From the NCBI GenBank assembly GCA_008711295.1, contig VUYV01000101.1, forward strand, positions 2,214,651 through 2,278,650: 64,000 nt of DNA, written 5' to 3'. The notes below the pieces were generated by a model. That model was not told the DNA's origin. It searched no databases and saw only the letters and a list, made by a program, of their open reading frames with translations. Both the position numbers and the translations under genes were made by a program. Shown in pieces: positions 46,294-57,983 of this stretch; position 1 is the first letter of the stretch; every line of letters starts with the position of its first letter. The stretch is from Anarhynchus alexandrinus. Lineage: Eukaryota > Chordata > Aves > Charadriiformes > Charadriidae.

Positions 46294-47228
46294 AATGCTT
46301 AAGATAGAAACAGGTGGTGGTGGATACCTCACAACAGCAAATTGCCCAGTGCTTTCTGGTACAACGTTTCAGATCCAAGATAAATTTAGAAGTTCAGGGC
46401 AAGCAATGTTCTCGTAGTAGTATGTTCCTATGGAAGCATATTTACTTATGGTTACCTGGATAAAAGAATAAAATAAGAAATATAGTAACACAACACTTAA
46501 ATGAGGAGGTTGTTGATACTGTGTCATGACAGCTCTCAGAGTAGCTGCACTTGCTTCATGGTTATTCAGATCTATATATAGATCTTTATATTTTTTTTAT
46601 CAGAAATTCAAAGGTATTGGTGTTAGTACAAAGATCCCAATCCCACAAATGCTGTCTGTATGCTGCTGGAGTTGAATATTTGAATATTTCCATTTAAATC
46701 CACTGAATTACTCATGGTGGTGAAGTTAACCACAGGTACATATTAGTGGAAGCAGGCTAAAGTCTGAGTTACCAGAAAAAAAAGCTGTTGATAAAATATT
46801 TTGACTGAGTAGAGACCAAAAAGAAGTTCATCTGAGAGGCAGAGGCTGTCATTAACATGTCAGTGTGGGAAGAGCCTCATCCACAGTGATCCATAATACA
46901 GCTTTTATGAGCTGAGCAAATGCTATGTACTTGTGAATAAAGAAGACATGCTGTGGCTGCTGTTTCTAGTAGTAGTTTTAGTTTTGAGATGAGTGGTTGA
47001 CACAGAACACTCCTACACTACCGAAGACTTAGATCACTGGGGACCCCTTTTCCTTGTGCACAGCGAGAAGGACGGGTATTCTTCATGAATAAATGAATGG
47101 ACATTGCAGATACATCCTGTGTCTGCAGTCTAAACTTTCATGTGCCAGTTTGGTTTCACAGAAGTTATATATAAATATATAGGTCTGCATATGCTCACAT
47201 TGTGCATAAATAAACATAGTAGATGCCC
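46294..47228. other. Unique non-coding sequence
   Basis: No repeat family or exon recognised. A perfect 18-bp palindrome lies at 46568-46585. Confidence 0.5.
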
Positions 47229-47309
47229 CTTTCTCTTCCCCTTTCCTTTCTTTTATCTTCTTTTTTCTTTTTCTTTTTTCTTTTTTCTTTTTTTTTTTTT
47301 CTTTTTTCT

Positions 47310-47367
<58 letters not shown>

Positions 47368-47419
47368 TCTTTTTTNTTTTTCTTCTTTTTTCTTTTATTT
47401 TTCCTTTTTTCTCTTTTAC
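47229..47419. repeat. Long T-rich pyrimidine tract (CTTTTTT)n with an ambiguous base
   Basis: About 190 bases are almost entirely T with periodic C (units such as CTTTTTT), interrupted by an N at 47376. The complement is an A/G tract. Apparent frames here encode only phenylalanine-rich artefacts. The N and variable run lengths suggest the assembly could not resolve true length. No retroposon body precedes it on the minus strand. Confidence 0.93.
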
Positions 47420-50400
47420 TCTCTTTGTATCAATGTGGTGCTTTCAAGATCGGCAAAGGGCTTCGGAAATAGTAATGGCAATTATTGTTTCTGCTATGAT
47501 ATAATTTAGCCATTTTGTCCACTACAGCTGCTGAGGAAGTTATGCTGGAATTTTGTTTAAGGAATCCAAATACTTCATAGTCTTTAGTAAACATTGCTTC
47601 ATTCAATGTTCTGTAATAAATATTTTAGGATCTCTTAAAAATTAATTACAAAAGCAAGTAAACTTGAACTCTGTTCATTACAAGCAAGGAAAACGGGTAT
47701 CTTCTGCTTTCTTTATAATTAGAAGGGGTCAAATTTTTTTAAAAATTTCGCACTTTTTTGTTTATTTTTTGTATTACTTGTGAAATACGTGCTTAGGTTT
47801 CAAGCAGTTCAGCTAATATTTAGAAGAGTAAAGATAACCACATCTGTTATACCTACAATGATTATAGTGTTATTTGTTCACAGAGTGGCAGCAAAAATTG
47901 CAGGCTTCCTTGTGATGCAGCAGAGCTCTGCTGCCTTTGTGTTTGTGCTAGAACAAAAGTTTTCTTAAAGTCCTGCAATATTTAGATACTCAAGGGGTCT
48001 TTTTTTTTTTTTTCTGTTGTTTACTTTTTCTCTTCCTTTACTTTGAGCCTGCAAAGTTGTTCCTTTAATATTTTTGGCAATCAACACAAATGAAAGTGGT
48101 ATAAGTATCTCAAGGAGGTCTGTTCAGCCTTGGTTTTTTTAAGACTCAAGCATCTTAAATAATTCAGATCTGTGGAGCTTTTATGTAGCTTGGTATGAGT
48201 CTGAAAATCCTGTTGAGACTGAAGTGTTTAGAGACCTTGTCAATTACTTTTTAAAAATTCCCTAGTGCCCAGGGGGGCTCTTCTTTTTCCCCTCTGTAAA
48301 CACCAGGTATGTCCATTGCTTGAAGAATGGCTTCATGCATGTCTCCTAACTTCTTTTTTTGTCAGCCAGTCCGACCACCCTGGCATGTCATAAGCTTTTA
48401 TCTGATGGTTGGATTTTCTTTTATGCTTTTTAAGCCATAAAAGTTCAGAGCATGAGACTATTTTGTCCGGCTTTCAACTTCTGCAGTGCTGTACAGCCTG
48501 GAAAAGGCAAATCTGAGGCTGTGGAAGGAGTAGCCCCACCTTTTCCTTGTTTGTCTTCTCTCACATACTGTGAGAATGGAGATAATTTGGCATTTTTACA
48601 GACTTAAAGCAAATATTTCCCAGGCTGCTTTGGGCTGGGGGTTGAATAGCACTGCACATTTCCTTGTAGGTTGCTTGGTATGAATAGATTAGTGTCTACA
48701 AGCCTTCTGCCAAGTGGCTGCTATCCTTATGTTTCTTAATGGTGGGAATATTTTTGGTGCTGCAATCTGATAGCCATTTCCAGTCAAAATAGCATGGATT
48801 TATATTGCCTTCTGGATGCTCTTTTGTCTCGTATGTGTTGTTCACTCTTACAGAACTGGTCCAACAGCTCCCAAGTAAGCACCAATTTCATTTCTTACTT
48901 GCAACATTGACCAAAATATTATGTTCTGTTGAATACAGATGTCTGCTACTTGCTCATACTTTAAAAAATATTAGGCTGTAGCTAATTTATGGTCATTTAA
49001 ATCCGATCAGTTTAGGTGTTTTTTTTTTTTCTGTAGAAACTGTTCCTAGTGCACGATTGAGTAGTTCTGTACTTTTAATAGTCAAATGGGAGTCTTGGGG
49101 GTTAATGGAGTTTGTTCCTTTTGCTTACCTCTACACACACATACCTTTCTTCTGAGAATGCCCTCAAATGCTGGTTGGAAATGCAAACCCATCTCAATCT
49201 AATTATCCGTGGCAAAGGCATGCTGGCTTCCTCAGCATTATGCTGAGCTCTCCAGTGCAATGGTAGATGACTTTACAAATCTTACTCTTTATGGTATGGA
49301 TGTTGGCTCTATCCTGCCTAAAACTTGTTTTTCGACATAGGTCAGCAGTCCCTATAGCAATTTCATCTCTTTCATGCCAGAACAACTTACTTTGATAGTA
49401 AAATGCTCTTTTTTCCTGTTGCTTTAGCTTCTGATCAAGAGCAATACATTAAAAAAACCCCAAACTGTGCTGTGTTATAGCACTTCATATTATGTTACAG
49501 GTGCCAGAAAGGGGAATTTGTCCCAAACACTTCATTAATATAAAAGTGTACTCTGGTTTTCATTTTATACACTTTCATCATATTTGCTATAGTAGTCATT
49601 TCATTTAAGCTCTGTTCCAACAAATGTCAATCGCACACAGATTTTTAGGGTCAGTTTGTTCAAATCATTTCAAGTAAAGAAACAGCAACAAAGTGTACTT
49701 CTGTCTTAGTTGGAAAGCAAAGTAAAGCCACTTACCTTAGCTTTCAGGCTTCTACACAAATTCCACGTCGAAAATTGGTGAATCGTACACCTCTGTGGTT
49801 ATTTTCCCCTTTGGGTGGGGATGGAACAGTGTATTCCGCTTCAGTCCTCTGGCATGCCTTGTATATACTCTTCCTAACCTCACTTACTAATGTAAATTTT
49901 ATGTTATTATTCTCTGCCTCTGCCAGAGTGCTTCTGTTTGGAATATGAATTAAGTTTCTACTGACTGTACTCTTAGCTAAGTCTAGGTGGAAAATAGCTG
50001 GGCACAAAGTCTCATGAAGTGTTTGAACAAATATGAAAGAATAGAAGAATTCATTTTCTGAGTTCGTTTTAGTAATGTTCAAGTGTTACAAATAGAACTA
50101 GTCCATACACAGTTTTAATCTAACTATGATTGTTGGTATATAGTGCTTTTCTAAACATTGCAGTCTTTATTAAAGAAAAGTGAAAAAAAATCTCAGAATG
50201 TTGCACAGTCTAACAGTGCTTGGAAGAAGCGGAAAAGATGCACTTTTTTCAAAGACACATGAACTGATAGTAAGAGACTGCAAAGCTGTACTTGAAATGT
50301 AAATATATAACTCCTCTCAAAAATGCTGCGATGGGTGTGAAACAATGTGTCATTAATTAAAGAGCATGATTAGTCACAACCAATTAGAACTTATCTTTGG

Positions 50401-53083
50401 AGGAAATAAAGTGGATCTGCTCTATAAACTGAAATTGAGTTGAGAATTATATCAGCACTGTGGGCACTCGCTGTCCAACTTAAAGAGGTGAATTTATGGA
50501 GCATATCAGAGTGTGAGTTATAGAACAAAAATTGTTTGCAAAAACAGAGCATGTGCATACTGTATGAGACATATAGCATTAAGAACTATTAGTTACAACT
50601 GTGAGACTGCAAAAAACAGGTAAATGTATTTCAGTACTTATTGCCTAGAAAAACTACCATGTAACGGCTGTATCTTACAGAAACAGAAGAACCTGATACA
50701 AACATTGTGTGAGCCATGAGAATGGTTCATTCTCACTTTCAGCCATATTTTTACATCCTTCATAATGCAAAAACGTCAGTGCTGTTTTTTGTCCAGAAAC
50801 AGTATTGTCAACAAACTAGATACATGCATATTTTCCCCCCTTCTTTCCCCTACTGATACAAATTTACTTCCTTTCCGATTCTTTTGTTCATTTTTTTCCC
50901 CCAGATTTTTTAGGAGGAAGGGGGAAGATGTCTTGTGATATCCATAGTATCTCGAAGTTTTCCAGCTGATACTTGCCTGTTTCATATGGAAGATGTCTGG
51001 GGGATGGCCTGCTTTTCCAATTTACTTAAGGACAAAACTTTTTTGCTGAGATAAAATTCTGACCTCACCGTATCGATAAAAATATGACCCTATGGGTCAT
51101 ATTTACCACTGTTAAATGTTGCAAGGGTAGACCATCTTATTAGACAAAAGTTGTTCCACTTTCCTCTAGTTAAATTGGCAGAAGGTTAAATCTCTGCAAG
51201 TTTAGAATGACCTTGAAAAAACATGTCTGTATATCAAGTGCTTGACAATCAATTGGCTACTGCAGTGAGTATGTAGGTTACCTTGAATAGAGCAAAAAAT
51301 GCTACCCTGAAGTTTTCTACCCTATTCCCTGAAGGATAAAATAGGAAAATAGCTGAAAAAGCTCAAGATACAGCAAAGGGAAATGGCTTATTTGGAATGT
51401 GGAGATGACCAAACCAATTACCACAATCTGAAAGCCAGATGCAGCAAAGCCTAAAGGTTATTCTAATTGGTTATTAGCCAAACAATACGAATGCCTGCAT
51501 AGTTCCAGTAGCTGTTGAGGCATATTTTGATGCTGAGACATATTTTGGTGTCTCAAAATTATGCAGCATATTTGTACCTCTCCCTGAATAGGGAAATAGG
51601 GAAAATGAAATCCCAACAAAAAGAAAAAAACAAAAGCAATTTCCCTTGATATATTTAAGCGTGTAAAAACATTTGGCTAAAGCTGTGCACAAATTCAAAG
51701 TGATCCTCCATATAATCCTATCTTTTTCCTCTCATTAACAACACTGTCTGCAGTCTAACCAGTTATGGGTCTGATTCGTCTCCAAAGGTCACAAGTGTAG
51801 ATGTCAAATTGTAAAAAACCCATCTATACTCCCTGGATATTGAATGGAGAAAAAAAAACAACCAGATGCTTCTAGAGTGTGAATGGTTTAAAGAACCTGT
51901 TTTTCTCCAGGGTAGCCTAGGGTGAGTAGTTCACGTGTGGACAGCTGCTTTGTAAACAGCTAATGTTGAATAAGATGAATCCTACCTGAAAAATTCACCT
52001 TCAGTGAGGCTTCTCTCTTCTTACTCTTGCTCCTGCTTTAAATCTACCACGCACTGTATCTTGAGGGTATTTCGGTGACAGTTACAAGAGAAAGCTGACA
52101 TCAGCCTTGATTTCTTTGTCCTTTCCCACTCGCCCTCTCCACCAGAGGGTCAGTTGGCTGTTCTCTGGGAGCAGAAATGGCATCTTCTGCATATTCTCCT
52201 CCCTTAGTTGGAAAGTACACACTGACCTAAATTGTTGTGTCTGTGGGCATCTGGCCCACCGTCAGCCATAGGAGACGAAGAGCAGCGGGCCTGTTGGTAA
52301 AGTTGGATGGCATCGTAGGTCTGGCGTGGCAAGTTGAGAATAGTCTATGATGAAGCACATACCTTTGCATACTCTTCTTTGAATTCTCTTTACCAACAGA
52401 CTATGTGCTGGTTTGATGTTTACCTATCTTGAGTAAGAAAGTATATTGCTAAAGCAGAGGCCAAGTCAGACATTCTGGTGGAGTATCTTCAAGGGGTATT
52501 GCCTCGGAGTAGAGTCTGATGCCCGGAACATCTTTCAAATGACTGGATGTACATGGATGTTTGGCAACGTGTTATGCCTTGATGAAACATTAATTTGCCT
52601 GGGATAATATTCTGTCCCACTTGTGCCAGGGGTTTATCTGGAGGGAATTTTAAACCTTTCTCACAGTAGTTACATACCGATCATGGCTTTTTGCTGTCAT
52701 CTGTGATTTACTGCTACTTTGACTGCAAATGTGCACTAAACTGCAATCGCAAATATCTGCCTTCATTGCTGAGAGGCGAAAGGAGGGTGTTGCTCAAGGA
52801 GCTTTCCAGAGGGCAGTTAATAGCTTGTCTGCCACCAGTGAGATATCAAATATACTGTCCCAGCATAAAATTCTTTGCTGAGAATTTCTAGATTGTCTTT
52901 TAAAGGCACATCTCTCCCTTGGAGGTTTTCAGGTGTACAAGCTTGCCCACTCTGAATCTAAATCAGCCAGCTACTTACCTGTGTCAGAGATTGACAAGAC
53001 CTTCTGAGTTCTGTCTAAAAATACTCCTGTTCTGCACAGGAATTTTGATCAGGGCCTGTCCTATTGTTTGGTTTACCTTCATA
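47420..53083. other. Unique non-coding sequence, no gene recognised
   Basis: About 5.7 kb without recognisable transposon bodies. T homopolymers at 48000-48013 and 49020-49030. A perfect inverted repeat at 51080-51104. The segment 48.6-48.85 kb and the 50.33-50.42 kb segment are balanced, repeat-free sequence but carry no feature that can be named. Confidence 0.5.
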
Positions 53084-53740
53084 CCTAATGTCCTGGTTTG
53101 AGCAACACAGGACTAATTTCTCTTCTAATGCTTGGGAAAACTGCACTTTTAGAAGACTCTAGTATCTGAATTTGTGAAAATACTTACTTTATAGCCAGCT
53201 ACAGTCTGTGGATTTCAAGGTCTCAGTGTTTTTCGAATTTGCCAGGTGCAGGGATGAGGAAGAGCGAGACGTGGGCACTTGACCCAAGCTGGCCAGAAGA
53301 ATTATTTCATACCATGAATGTCACATTCAACATAAGTTAGAAATTTTGCTGCAAAGTTTTCTCTCCCTTGATAGCTGCGATCCTGAGAACTTCTTGCCCC
53401 AGTGCCAGACCCCTGAGGCCTTTCCTTCCTCCCAAAGCCCTAGCGCTGGCAGTGTCCCACATTTGCTGTCCGCTGCTGGGAGTGCACAGCTTCCTACTGA
53501 TAGAATTGGCTGAGTATAATCCTTGTATATTTTATATTGCTATTGGGATCAATATTTTTTTTTAGTGTTATTAATGTTAATTATCTAGTCTTATTTTATT
53601 AAATCTGTTTATATTTCAACCCTTGGGTTTCCTTGTTTTTCTCCGATTCCTCTTCCTGGGTAGGGAGGGGTCATCAGGTGAGAGAATAATTGTCTAAATG
53701 ACAATAAATTGTTGTGGGTTTCTCAAACCATGACACCTAT
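53084..53740 (+). repeat. Near-perfect 5-bp target duplication (CCTAA / CCTAT) flanking solo LTR
   Basis: CCTAA at 53084-53088 and CCTAT at 53736-53740 flank the LTR. Four of five bases match, as expected for an old duplication with one substitution. Confidence 0.75.
53089..53735 (+). mobile_element. Solo LTR of an avian endogenous retrovirus, 647 bp
   Basis: Starts 'TGTCCTGGTTTGAGCAAC' and ends 'TCTCAAACCATGACA', keeping TG...CA and imperfect inverted ends (TGTCCTGGTTT / AAACCATGACA). An ATTAAA poly-A signal is at 53598-53603, followed by 'CTGTTTATATTTCAACCC' and a pyrimidine-rich U5. That layout parallels the LTR at 20060, suggesting related families. No internal retroviral region adjoins either side, so it is a solo LTR. 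The class is inferred (ERVL-like, from the 5-bp duplication). Frames inside it, such as 53368-53565, are not genes. Confidence 0.87.
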
Positions 53741-55911
53741 CAGTCCTATGGATTATATATTTTGTCACTGTTACATGGAAATGATGGAATTACTTACTCC
53801 GTACTACAATGTCATAAATTACATCTTGCTTTCATAAATAGTTTTGGGAGGGAAGAGGATACCTACTCTGGACATTATTAGCCATTCTTCTGGAAGTGGA
53901 TGATTGTATTCCAAGAGACTTTTTTTTTTTCCCCAAAAAAATTGTCTAGCTGTGATTTGGGTGGCTTCAGCTATTCAAGATGAGTAGTGGACAGATATGA
54001 AGATATGGTAGAACCTGCCATTCAGCATAGTTCTGTACTAAGTCTTCAATTAGAAACTTCCACTCCCTTTTGCTAGCAAGTCTTTGGTATAGCACCATAT
54101 CTATTTCTTTAATTAAATACCTAGTTGTGAACTGCATGTCCTTATGTAGCATTATAATACCATCAACACTTCACTTCTCATCTTGAACTCATTATGAGTT
54201 TTAATGGAGCCTATTTATATATGTAAGACTTTTTGCAAATTAACGAAATAGTTTCTATCTCATCAGCTTCCTAATATATATGGTTGAATGAGGATGCCAA
54301 CCATTTCTACAGTGACTTTTAAGCCACAAGCAATTACTTTTGCTCTACATATACTTTTTTATTTGTTTCTTTTTCTAAGATTCTAAGCAATGTCATCTCT
54401 GGGTCTGCTCTTCAATTTGCCTTAGTACATTATCCCCACTCACATTTGAGATGTTCAAATTAACATTCACTGTGTAGGTATTCACACCAATGAAAATATT
54501 TGCATATGAAAACTGGCACTTGGGTAGAGCAAGACCTTCTGCTTCAGCGTCAACTGACACACTATAGCAGGATAACTAATGTGTATATATTTGCACTTCG
54601 TTATATATTCCTCATTTTCCTTTCCAGTTTTTGCCATATGGACTTTTATCTGAATGTGTCATGAAGACGTTTGCTTAACTGGTGACACATTGGTTATTTA
54701 GGCTTTGGAAGTACTTGGACACTCAATTGCTATTAATTGGAGTACACAAGCAAAATGCTGTGGATGCTATGGATAAGTATAATGTGAAGGCAAAATAGCT
54801 CGGAGTGTTTATAATTTTTTATTTTAAATAGGTGTACATGGCTATATATTGCCATAGACATACATAATATTACAGATGATGACTGCATTTGTCAGAAGTA
54901 CTAGACACTGTGTTAAAATGAGTACTGCAAACTTATTCTCATTTAGTCTGACTTGTGATCCTTGCATGCTTGGGTGTGAGATTATGTAGGAGCCTGAGAT
55001 GTTGGATTAGGTTCCTTGTGGACATGTCTTTTATCTTCTTTCTTCCTAGAAAATAGTTATGGAGTCAGCAGACGTTACATGTGATATTTTTTTAAGATTT
55101 TTTCTATTGCTTTAATAAATAAAATAAAATAAAATAAAATCTCAGTAGGAGTTTGAGTTTTCTTAGTGTCTTGAAGTGGGACTAATTTATATTGCCAGCC
55201 TTTTCAGCTAATTGCGTTGTGATAAATTATCACACCTTTAATATAATAGTAGCGATTTGGTTGTACGGTAAATGTTAAATGCAAATCGCCTACTGCTAAT
55301 GTTTTGAAACTGTGTTCCATCAGAAGCTTTACTGAATTACAGCTATCAACCAATTCATAATTGCTAATGAAGGTTAAATTAAGGTTTGGGGAAGCGTGTT
55401 CAAAAATCATTCTGCCTATGCTATCACCTCTGCATTTTGTAGCTACATCACGTAATGGCTTAGAATGTATTCTGTGAAGGTGGAGGAAGTGTTTAGGTTC
55501 TAATAGGGAACTGGGATATATCTCAAAGCTAGCACAGTTTCACACCACTCTTCTGTCCTTCATTTTCCCATCTCTGAGGTACCAGTAAATCACTGCTGTA
55601 AGTTCTCTACATTACAAATTCTGTGTAAATGGCTGAGTAATCAAACTTTGGAAAGGCTCCGTAAATAAGGAAAGCCTTAATGGCAAATACGGGACTTACA
55701 TAAGAAGGAATACTTACGGGAGGTTTTATGCTATGCTATTAGTCTGTCTTTAGTGTATTTTCACTTTTTTTTACTGACGTTTGGAAGCTGCTCTTGACTC
55801 ACTGAACTGCTTTTCTTTCCTGATTGTTACATATACTGTATGTGTTGCATTGGTTGGACACTCTCAATTAAATAGCCATGCTTACATTAATGGATTACAA
55901 AGAGAGAAGGA
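53741..55911. other. Unique non-coding sequence
   Basis: Nothing recognised apart from the (AAAAT)n microsatellite at 55.11 kb and a T run near 53921. Confidence 0.5.
55114..55140. repeat. (AAAAT)n microsatellite
   Basis: About five copies of AAAAT/ATAAA ('AATAAATAAAATAAAATAAA' and one more unit). Pentanucleotide slippage product. Confidence 0.92.
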
Positions 55912-55985
55912 TCTTTAGATCATCTAGCTGACCTCAGGTATCACAGTGGCCACAGAAGCAATACTTCTGCCAGCTCTTAATTTAA
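55912..55985 (-). mobile_element. Possible ancient CR1-like fragment
   Basis: 'AGATCATCTAGCTGACCTC', 'GTATCACAGTGGCCACAGAA' and 'CTTAATTTAAGGAATTAA' follow the order of an old CR1-like 3' UTR in reverse ('atcatctagtctgacctcc' and 'cacaggccacagaa' types). Divergence is high and no octamer end is visible, so this is tentative. Confidence 0.45.
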
Positions 55986-57418
55986 GGAATTAATGTAGAA
56001 CCTACTACTTCCAGCTTACATGATATACCCCCTGTTGGGATTCTGAAAACAGGCTTCTTCCCTTCATTGCTAGGTTTTCAGACCAACTCACCTGGAATAC
56101 TTGTGGTATATAAAGGCACACTTTAACCCCCAGGAATAGAGATGGACTTGGTTAGCAGGGTAGATGCTCATAAATTTTTAAACATAACATTAAAAAGTGC
56201 ATAAAATATTAGTGCCTGGGGTACTATAACTCTGCATCATCTTGCTGTTCTTCCATCTGTATGTACTTACTTTTATAGCAACTGGCTGTAAGGAAACATT
56301 CAGAGACATCTGCAGTGCTAAAAGCACAGGGATAGCCCAGGAGACTGCTCCCTCAAAATACAAAATATTTTCCTATAAATATTAATCCATTGATAGTAAG
56401 AAATGCCAAAATATTTCCAGTCCAACAGCAGCTGTTTGGGGAATTTATTTTGTCTTGTAGCAGGCAAAATGAAAGAAATGCAGGATAATATTGTTTATCT
56501 GCATGTTTTTATATTGATTTTAATTATGCTTTAATACTATGACATTTGGAATAACCTTTACTAAATGTAATTTTTGACTTTTCTGAACAGCGGGTAGTGG
56601 CTTTATTGTTACTAATAACAAAACTATAATTTAGTCATTTCCTTTCTTTACTATGTTATTTGAGTATTTTCATTTCCTTCACATTACAAAAGATGTGGGC
56701 AGATACTCTTTTACTGGATGGAGAAATAGTGACTTATGATTTATTTTCACTCACTAAGGTAGTCAATATTAAACTTAGTTCTCAAATGGATATTTTAGCT
56801 GCCTGCTTTTGCATATTAATGCAATCACTTCCCTATCCTACACAGGTAGTTTTAAGGGTAAAATGACTGAAATCATGTACACATTGCAAACTTGAGAGTT
56901 TTGTCTTATTTTGTCGTGTCATGAATAAAGACGACTTTGCTACCCACCTAAATTTCTGGCTAGATGGTATAAGTCAGAACAAATTGTTAGCTATCCTCAA
57001 ACTTGCTAGTGTGATTTTAAGTGGCTTTGTCTTCCTCCATTTGGGTCCAGTACATGGGACAAGCTGAGATGAACTATACATTTAGACTGCAGATTTCTCA
57101 AATCCCATTAAAATCCTTCTTGGTAGTCTTTGTGGGGGGAATGTAGGTCCAAAAGCAATAAGCCATTTAAAATGCTATACTTAGAAAGCCTGTGCTCTTC
57201 TTCTTTGAACGATCTTGCTAATTCTTACTTGTTTTCATGATTTATAGTGTATCTCTGAAAATTTTAATTGTCACCTGGTTGTACGCATGGCACAGTCTAT
57301 AACTTCAAATAATAATATCCAATCTCCTCCTCCCCAAACACCAGATTCAGTATTTTATCTTTTGCGTAACTAAATTCTGTATTTTTGTTTTATATATCTG
57401 TATTTCTATATATTTAAA
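55986..57418. other. Unique AT-rich non-coding sequence
   Basis: No repeat body or exon recognised over 1.4 kb. Confidence 0.5.
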
Positions 57419-57983
57419 ATCATAGAATCATAGAATAATTTAGTCTGGAAGGGAACTCCAGAGGTCATCTAGTCCAACCCCATGCTCAAAGCAGGCAAGT
57501 CAGATCAGGTTGCTCAGGGCCATGTCCAGTAAGGTCTTTAACACCTCCACAGATGGTGGTTCCACAACCTCTTTGCGCACCTTTCCCAGTATTTGACCAC
57601 CCTCAAGGTTAGAAATCTTTTCTTTGTATCTAATCATAATTCCTCATGTTCCAGCTTCAGTCCTTTGCCTCTTATCCTATTGCTGTGCACCATCAAGATG
57701 AATCTGATTCTGTCTTCCGATCAGGTAGTTGTAGACAGTGTAAAGGTTTCCCCCTGAGCCTTCTCTTCTTAAGGGTGAACAGACCCAGCTGTCTCAACCT
57801 CTCCCTGTATCTCATGCGCTCGGCCTCTGACCATCTCGGGGTCCTCTGCTGGATTTGCTCCAGTGTGCCAATACCTTTCTCGCACTGGGGAGCCCCAAAC
57901 TGGACACAGTTCTCCAGATCTGGCCCCACACTAGCTAAATAGAGGGGAAGAAATGCATCCCTGCACCTGCTTGCTGTAGTCAT
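57419..57983 (-). mobile_element. CR1 LINE fragment, 3' UTR plus ORF2 C-terminus
   Basis: 'ATCATAGAATCATAGAAT' opens the reverse 3' UTR. It continues through 'GTCATCTAGTCCAACCCC', 'CAGATGGTGGTTCCACAAC' and 'CTTTTCTTTGTATC' into ORF2 coding ('CCAAACTGGACACAGTTCTC'), ending near 'CCTGCTTGCTGTAG'. 5'-truncated, about 565 bp, minus orientation, intermediate age. Confidence 0.94.
57693..57983 (-). pseudogene. CR1 ORF2 C-terminal remnant (third copy)
   Basis: The frame carries 'ASVGPDLENCVQFGAPQCE', 'TLEQIQQRTPRWSEAERM', 'YRERLRQLGLFTLKKRRL' and a following basic stretch. These are the same ordered blocks as the 16989-17690 and 18829-19263 remnants ([15 protein letters not shown], YxERLRxxGLFSLEK). 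Only the last ~95 codons of ORF2 are represented and key positions are substituted. It is a dead LINE relic. Confidence 0.88.

Noticed and set aside
47140..47504. Phenylalanine-rich 93-110-codon frames
   Set aside because: Translation of the T-rich simple repeat, with an N inside. Not coding.
53368..53565. 65-codon plus-strand frame
   Set aside because: Lies entirely inside the 53.1-kb solo LTR, which is non-coding.
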